A DNA stretch of 64,000 nucleotides from Owenia fusiformis (lineage: Eukaryota; Annelida; Polychaeta; Sabellida; Oweniidae): positions 5,084,001-5,148,000 of the forward strand of contig CAIIXF020000001.1 of the NCBI GenBank assembly GCA_903813345.2, in the 5' to 3' direction. Both the position numbers and the translations under genes were made by a program. Below, piece after piece: positions 58,172 through 64,000 of the stretch; the stretch's first letter is position 1, and each line of letters begins with the position of its first letter. Under the pieces are notes generated by a model. The model was given only the letters and a program-made list of their open reading frames with translations. It was not told where the DNA came from and did no database searches.

Positions 58172-61036
58172 CTGAAAAATAAAATATAACAAGTCAGTTT
58201 AATAATAGATATGACAAGATATGATTGTATTGAATAGCAAACAAAAGTTTTAAATCTTCCATTTTGATGTCTCCTATTTTACTTAAATTCTAATATCTAA
58301 CAATAAGTGGAATGATGTCTTAAGAAATGGTTGGTTTTTTGAATTAGTCACAACTTGATATATCGCTTGGATTTGTACTAAAATTGAACATTTTCTGTTG
58401 ACCTTAGTTATTGGTAACAGATTTTACTTCCCACAATTTAGCATACTTAATAATATCTTGGATATCAAATACTTTGATTCATAATTCATAAGTAATTATT
58501 TCATCAATATAGACTAATATCGTTTTATCACATATTTCAAATAGGACTGGTAAATCTATTTAGCATGATCTCCTTAGGATTTTTTTATCAAGTGGGTGCA
58601 AACTTCTTATTTTCACAATTCAGACCAAAATTTGTCAAAACATGCCCATTTTTCATTAATTTTTCTCATTTTCAAGTACATGTAGGTGCTAATAAATTTT
58701 CAGGTTGGTGCAAATCTGTTTATAAATCTCAGGAAGGTGCTGCTACACCCACTTACTTTAATGCTGGGGAGATCACTGCTATTAGAATCAGATGTACATG
58801 TAACAATGTTACAATATCGTTTTTAATTTTTGGTACATGTATGTTAGAGACAACTGAACTCCATATATTTATAGAAGATGTGTTCCCAGTTTTCCAAAAT
58901 TTTGAATTCCACAAATGCAAAAACCTTGAAATGTGACTACCTCCTAATTGGAAGACTTTAGCTCTTGCCAAAACCATTCAGATTTTAATTTACTCCAGGT
59001 TCACTAAACTAGTACATGCCAAGTACAATTCTTAACATAATTGTTCAAACATTTGTGCCTGTTGTTACATTGATCAAATCGTCTTTAGTGTACAATTTCC
59101 TTTCTTTGTTGCTCACATTCTTTAAGATAATTGAATTCTCAACACAATGCTAATCGATACTTGTACTTGCAAGGGTATACAATGTAATGATCAAGACACC
59201 TACTGCATATTACGCAACTAACAGGTAGAGCATCTCTGGAAATCCATATGGAAAGTGTACAACTTGTCAACACATTGTCTCTTAAAAGAAATCTGTTCCA
59301 AATTGGAGAATTGACAGGAAATAGGCTTAAGGTCTGATAAAACAATAATGGGCTTATTAGTCTTTTGTAGATTATTGACATAGACATAGAGTCTGATAAA
59401 ATGAGGCCTTGTATGGTTTGAAAGAACTGCAATGCATGCTGCATGTACTGTATCATTTTGTCTTTTAGGGGAGATCCAGGTCCTCTGTCTTGTCAGAGTA
59501 GTTTTATGTTCCTGACAAAGTACAACAAGGCTGCCATTACGTATTTTTCAAATCAAAATTCCCTACAACTTTTGATTCAAGCATGAAATTTCCATGCATA
59601 TTTATGTTGTTTTTAATCAACAAAAATCCAGGGTTAAGACACAAGTTACAGGTTCAATGGCTGCATGGACTGTAGATTTTAATAGTTTTCATTTTCTCTC
59701 ATTTCATGTATTTTTCTGTTGGACTTGAAAAAAGGCATGATATGGAATGGTTGGAGCAAAATACAAATGCATGTACTAGTATACTGTAAAATATATTTCA
59801 TAGTAACACGTCACTTTCAAAAGTTACTCTTTGCTCATCTCTATCCCTTTTACTCCTTTCAAGTTACATTATACAGTAGTGTATGAACTGCATGAAGATA
59901 GAATGACCTGTTAACCAGCCATCTGTAATGAGATCAATTCTGTAGAGGTATCTTGGAAAGCTATAATCTCCATAGATTGATGACCAAGTAAAAGACCGTA
60001 TTGTAGTTATAGCCACAAAATCAATAGCCTTCCACTTCTAATTTGATATGGCTTCAGATTACTCTAATTTATTCCCAGCATCAAGTAGAACAGCAAGCCA
60101 TAATATGAAGCAATTGTATTTCATTTGCATCTGACAATACTTATAGGGAAATTGTAAAATTGTATGCAAGGAATGAATCTCTAAGAGCTCAATTTACCAC
60201 TCATCTCCCTTGAATTAGAGGAGCTACATGTACTTGGTGCTTCCAATGATGAAGAGAAAGAACATTTCTTTACTTCATCCTAAGTCCTCAATGTTGAAAA
60301 TCTGGAAATAACATGCACCCTGTTAAAAATTTGTTTGCCCCTGCCCCCAAAATGGTGTAACACTGAGGCATTTTAACCAAAACAGGGAGAATTAAGATTT
60401 AGCGCCATTTTGTGAAAAAATCCTGGGGAGATACTTATTTGCTTCGCTGTAATCAAAAAATAAATGAAACTGTATCGACTGAAATCATTGATCTAGCAAT
60501 TATTTTTGTTACTTTGCTGCTTCATCTCGACAAAAATTGTTCCAATTTTAGAATATTCTAGGCTCATATCATTCCTTTGAATCTTAAATAACTTCATTAA
60601 TTGATCACTGATCTTCTGGGAGATATTATATTTGAGCTGGTAAGGAACACATTGGTAGATCAATTGTACATATTGCTTGCAATTTTGTCACTCCCTATGC
60701 ATGTAGATCTGATTCTGCCTTTAATCTACCAGTAACGCCTAAAAAGACTGACTTTTTGGGCACAAATTTTTCACTTCACAAACAAGCAAGCAAATGAAAA
60801 TATCTTTACCAATGTCAATTTTTTCTGAATTAATACACCATCAAAAACTGTACATACAGTTTTCGAACCAAAGGTACTGAGCAAGCCCTAAAACCTGTGC
60901 AACACTATGGGTTTGGTTTACCATTGGAGCCTTAGTAAAGTAGCTCTTAAATTAATTTATTGTTAAAATCTTGGCCCACTTCTTTTTTCATGGCCTGACT
61001 CATACGATTTATCAGATTAATATTGATACTACCCAT

Positions 61037-61320
61037 TGGTACCAGCCGTGGATCCAGGATTTTGAGTTAGGGAGGGGGTGCTTGATAATGGCTATGAGGG
61101 AAGCTTACCATGACAAGTGAGCGCAGCGAAAAGGGCCAGAAGTGGGGAATCTGGGAGGGCTCTCTCCACAGAAAATGAAAATTGAACATCATTCGGTGCA
61201 TTCTGAGAAATTTCAGAGCACAATCCTGCACATAAAATTATTACTTTGTAAAGAAGAAGTTGGTTTGGTTGAGAAGGGACGCATCCCCCTCCCCCTTCAA
61301 TCTGCCATTGGGTACCCAAA
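61037..61320. mobile_element. candidate MITE with imperfect terminal inverted repeats
   Basis: Left side CATTGGTACCAGCCGTGGATCC...AGGGAGGGGGTGC and right side GCATCCCCCTCCCCC...CTGCCATTGGGTACC are roughly complementary. The GTGGATCCAGGATTTTG segment resembles ends of hAT-type non-autonomous elements. Ends are not resolved. Confidence 0.35.
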
Positions 61321-62267
61321 TAAATAAATAATATCCCTGGTCATCATTTGTTTATAATCTGTGCTTGTTAAGGGATACTTACCTAACATTCTTTCAGTGT
61401 AACATTCTTCTGTGTTGCTACATGTACATGCAACATTTTTCTGTTTTAAACGATGGAATAATTTTTCAACATTTTAGTCCGTTAGATCTACCGCTAACAT
61501 GTTCTTTTGCGAAAATACATTACAATTTAAAAAGTAGGCTTAATATTTGATAGCTCGTATTATATTTTTTTCAAATGAATTCTGGAAAAAAGTGGAAGGA
61601 TGACTCAATTTATTTCAATTGAATGCTCCTCCGATGTCTGGGAACATGATGAGCATATTGCCAGGGAAAAATATACGAAAAAACGTTCACAGACTACCAA
61701 ATTAAAAACTAAACCTCCCTATTTTCGAACAAAAATACTCATTTACAAAATTACAAAAAAACGGTGAAATCTGTTAGTATTTTATGATTTCTCTAAACGA
61801 ATACTTGACTAAGGTGTGAGATCTATTAAAAAGTCACAATGCTACCAACGTTACATAGGAATCTTATCTTTCGCACCCAACGCACCCCCCTTTCTGATGC
61901 CCATGGGAAGTTCTCCATTACAGATTCATGTTCGGCATCTTGAGTCAGATAAAAACTGCAGCATTCATCCTCGGTAATGTCATTATTCACTGAATTACAA
62001 CTGGCTATAAATTCCCAATTTGTAACAATGATATCCTTCAAATCGTGCCTATTTACTCACAACAGATGGAGCACGAATCCAATTCTAAATTTTGTGCAAC
62101 ATCTTCACTTTGGTACATTATCTGTCTAATAAAGCCTGCAGTTTGAGGTTACAAAAACACAATTCTCCCAGCATGCCTAAAACATGTATATGCCAACAAG
62201 GCAACATTTTACCCTTTTTTCTTTATACAAAAATCTTTACGCACTTCTGGTAAATCATACCCTTTGC

Positions 62268-62320
62268 ATTCGTTTGACTTCACTTCTTAAAAGAGAGCTT
62301 GGTCTTCACTCTTTCAAACT
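62268..62320 (-). repeat. short dispersed repeat, copy 4 of 4
   Basis: TTTGCATTCGTTTGACTTC then ACTTCTTAAAAGAGAGCTT, the reverse complement of the 25277 and 34297 copies. Confidence 0.6.
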
Positions 62321-62340
62321 AAAATAAACCTGTGAACTCA

Positions 62341-62544
62341 CCGCGCCAATCAGTGTTCGTCGGCCAAATTTGACCGACGTCCTATATATGGCCATTCCTT
62401 CTGACGTCATCGTTGAGCCCAGAATTGACCAATGACATGTGAACATTTAATTAGAACGCATTTGGCGTACGTTTATTTATGTGTGATTTATTACCCAAAC
62501 TGTCACCGGTACCCGTCGTGGGGGCGGGGCTACTAAACTGCAAT
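62341..62544. promoter_or_regulatory. candidate promoter region, possibly bidirectional
   Basis: Richer in CpG than its surroundings and carries the GC-box GGGGGCGGGGC at 62519-62529, 16 bases before the ATG of a possible plus-strand first exon. It also lies 4.2 kb upstream of metallopeptidase exon 1 and could serve both directions. Confidence 0.35.
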
Positions 62545-62569
62545 ATGGTCTCTACTAGGCACACGCAGG
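62545..62569 (+). CDS. possible first coding exon (MVSTRHTQ)
   Basis: ATG downstream of the GC-box opens MVSTRHTQ and meets donors CAGG|GTAGGT or, four bases later, GTAG|GTAAAT. Neither phase joins directly to the exon at 63870, so at least one exon would have to lie between. MVSTR-type starts are common in nuclear proteins, but identity is unknown. Confidence 0.3.
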
Positions 62570-63869
62570 GTAGGTAAATCAATAACATACATTTCAAATA
62601 AATAAAAATTTCGTGAGATCTCGATCCATCCAGAGACGGACATATAGCTAAAACAGATCCATGCGAGAAGAAAAAATGTGGCTTCCACCTTAATCAGAAA
62701 TAAGAGCAAATAAACAACAAGGTGTCGAAGTTATACCCCATGCATCGAAGTTAGAATACCTCAAATTGAAACAAAATGTTGTCTATGTTAGAGTACAGGG
62801 AGGCAATGACGTCCATGTAGGTAGTTGTCCGACACTCAGTGTATGCAGGCATTTGTCCAACAATTACACCCTTACTCACGTCGAGAGCTACCATGTTAGA
62901 TTTTGAAAGTATAGCTTATACTTTCAAAATCTAAGTAGCTCTCGACGGGAGTAATTACAGTACACCCCTTCTTGAATTTGAAAGTCCATGATGATCTAAA
63001 CATGTCTTTGAAATGGAAAGAAAGAACGTTATAAACATACTCACTTTTTGGACACCTATCACGAATGCATAAAAATAGAAGGCAATCTGCCAGAATGTTG
63101 TTGTAAAGCCACTTTGTCCATTCTCATTTTGTAATTTGGTGAAGTAAAAGTATAAACAAATCCAGGATCAAATGTCAATTGTGTTGGTAAAAATTTTCTT
63201 TTGCCTCATTTTGGTCCTCGATTTATTGCTCATTTTCGCTTTCGTTTTATATAAAAATACGCTATAATCACCCTCATAAAATACCACGATTCTGTTAAAA
63301 TGCCTAATCAGATAACTATTGCCAATTAGGCATATATTGTAGCTTATCATAAATCATAAAACATTATGAAAATTATTGAGACACCATTATGATAACTTCC
63401 GGGGTCAGTACAAACTTCACGAAAACACAGAGACATGTAGCACTATGATATGAGATGAGCACTATGATAGGCCCTGTAGTATATTAAAGTAGTATATAAA
63501 GCATATCAGTCTCCCATATCAGGCAGCCTCATATCAGTCATCATAAACGTGCTACAAGATCCTGTGCACGAAAACATCATTTTAAAGAGTTTTATGAAGA
63601 AATTGCATGTTCCACATTGTAAAAGTACATCAGTTTTATACATTATTCTAATAGTGCATGGTCTTATTGAGTTGAACGTTTGAACAACTAAACAATAACA
63701 TCTACCAATTTTTTTACATTTATTGTGGGCTATAATAGATGATAAAATACCATATTTAAGGTTCAGCTGGAAAGTAACATTTTGGTAAAAAATTGCTATA
63801 CCTGCACATGTTATTTTCTGGTACATAATTAAGTATGAAGGCATGTGTGTATTTCCTTGCTTTTTTCAG
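62570..63869 (+). other. presumed intron, no supported exon
   Basis: AT-rich with a 66-bp hairpin at 62880-62945. Short open frames on the minus strand (63168-63350, 63506-63844) lack family features. Confidence 0.35.
62880..62945. repeat. near-perfect hairpin with a 4-base interruption
   Basis: GTCGAGAGCTAC-CATG-TTAGATTTTGAAAGTATA pairs exactly with the right arm TATACTTTCAAAATC...GTAGCTCTCGAC apart from the extra CATG in the left arm; the loop is 3 bases or fewer. Confidence 0.85.
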
Positions 63870-64000
63870 GAAAGTAGCATTACACTGTCTACTTTTAGTA
63901 AACCTGGAAACAGGTCAATGGTAGATCTAGCTCCTGTGTTGTCTGGAAACTTTGAAAGAAAATTTGGAAAAACAGGAAGTGTGAAATATCAGAATTCCCT
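63870..64000 (+). CDS. coding exon running off the window end
   Basis: Begins after a strong acceptor (CTTGCTTTTTTCAG|) and stays open in phase 0 for 43 codons to the edge: ESSITLSTFSKPGNRSM, VDLAPVLSGNFERKFGKTGS, VKYQNS. The other two frames contain early stops. I do not recognise the protein. It probably belongs to the gene starting near 62.5 kb. Confidence 0.6.

Larger units (their letters stand above)
58172..62340. other. upstream region of the metallopeptidase gene
   Basis: No supported coding exon. The 71-codon minus frame at 61826-62041 does not begin with ATG and has no splice support. A possible hAT-like MITE lies at 61037-61320. The non-coding first exon of the metallopeptidase is expected somewhere here or near 62.5 kb. 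Confidence 0.4.

Noticed and set aside
61826-62041. 71-codon minus-strand frame upstream of the metallopeptidase
   Set aside because: No ATG at its start, no splice sites and no recognisable domain.

Overview
The window looks like an AT-rich invertebrate animal nuclear genome, probably a lophotrochozoan such as a mollusc or brachiopod. This is an inference from small exons with GT/AG borders separated by long introns, dispersed foldback repeats, PuGGACGGAC-type microsatellites, a mariner, and a Gmr1-like LTR retroelement. No species can be named from the sequence alone. All gene models below were built by eye from open frames, splice sites and phase agreement.

Left third (1-19 kb). A minus-strand gene start at about 3.0 kb encodes a small protein beginning MGCSSSK, a classic N-myristoylation/palmitoylation signal. 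On the plus strand a large gene runs from about 8.3 to 18.6 kb: a possible 10-codon first exon (8301-8330), a 546-bp exon (12178-12723) and a very long last exon (14858-18628). It predicts about 1,450 residues, mostly disordered: an acidic Ser/Glu block, a His tract, Lys-rich sequence, about eleven near-perfect 24-residue repeats, and a short acidic C-terminal segment. The introns carry several foldback elements.

Middle (19-34 kb). Immediately 3' of that gene lies a 5,386-bp LTR retroelement on the minus strand. Its two 845-bp LTRs show no difference by eye, and it has a 5-bp target duplication, a tRNA-Pro-type primer site and a purine tract. Its single 979-codon frame reads Gag (with a SCAN-like capsid segment), CCHC knuckle, protease, then the start of integrase. 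Reverse transcriptase is absent, and the protease-then-integrase order is that of the Gmr1 clade. Next come the last exons of an unrecognised plus-strand gene (27.5-27.9 kb) with a diverged inverted copy nearby, then a 1,305-bp mariner (31007-32311) with perfect 38-bp inverted repeats and an N-terminal frameshift. After it is a 338-codon acidic ORF (32711-33727) whose C terminus resembles that of the 15-18 kb gene, suggesting paralogues.

Right part (39-64 kb). A complete minus-strand M13 metallopeptidase gene of endothelin-converting-enzyme/neprilysin type covers 39236-58171 in 19 coding exons. All phases agree, giving 769 residues from the ATG of exon 2, or 777/781 if translation starts in exon 1. 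Its introns contain tandem arrays and foldback elements. A GC-box region near 62.5 kb may be a promoter, followed by a short possible plus-strand first exon (MVSTR...). The window ends inside a plus-strand coding exon (63870 onward). Remaining DNA is intronic or intergenic, with many short repeats.
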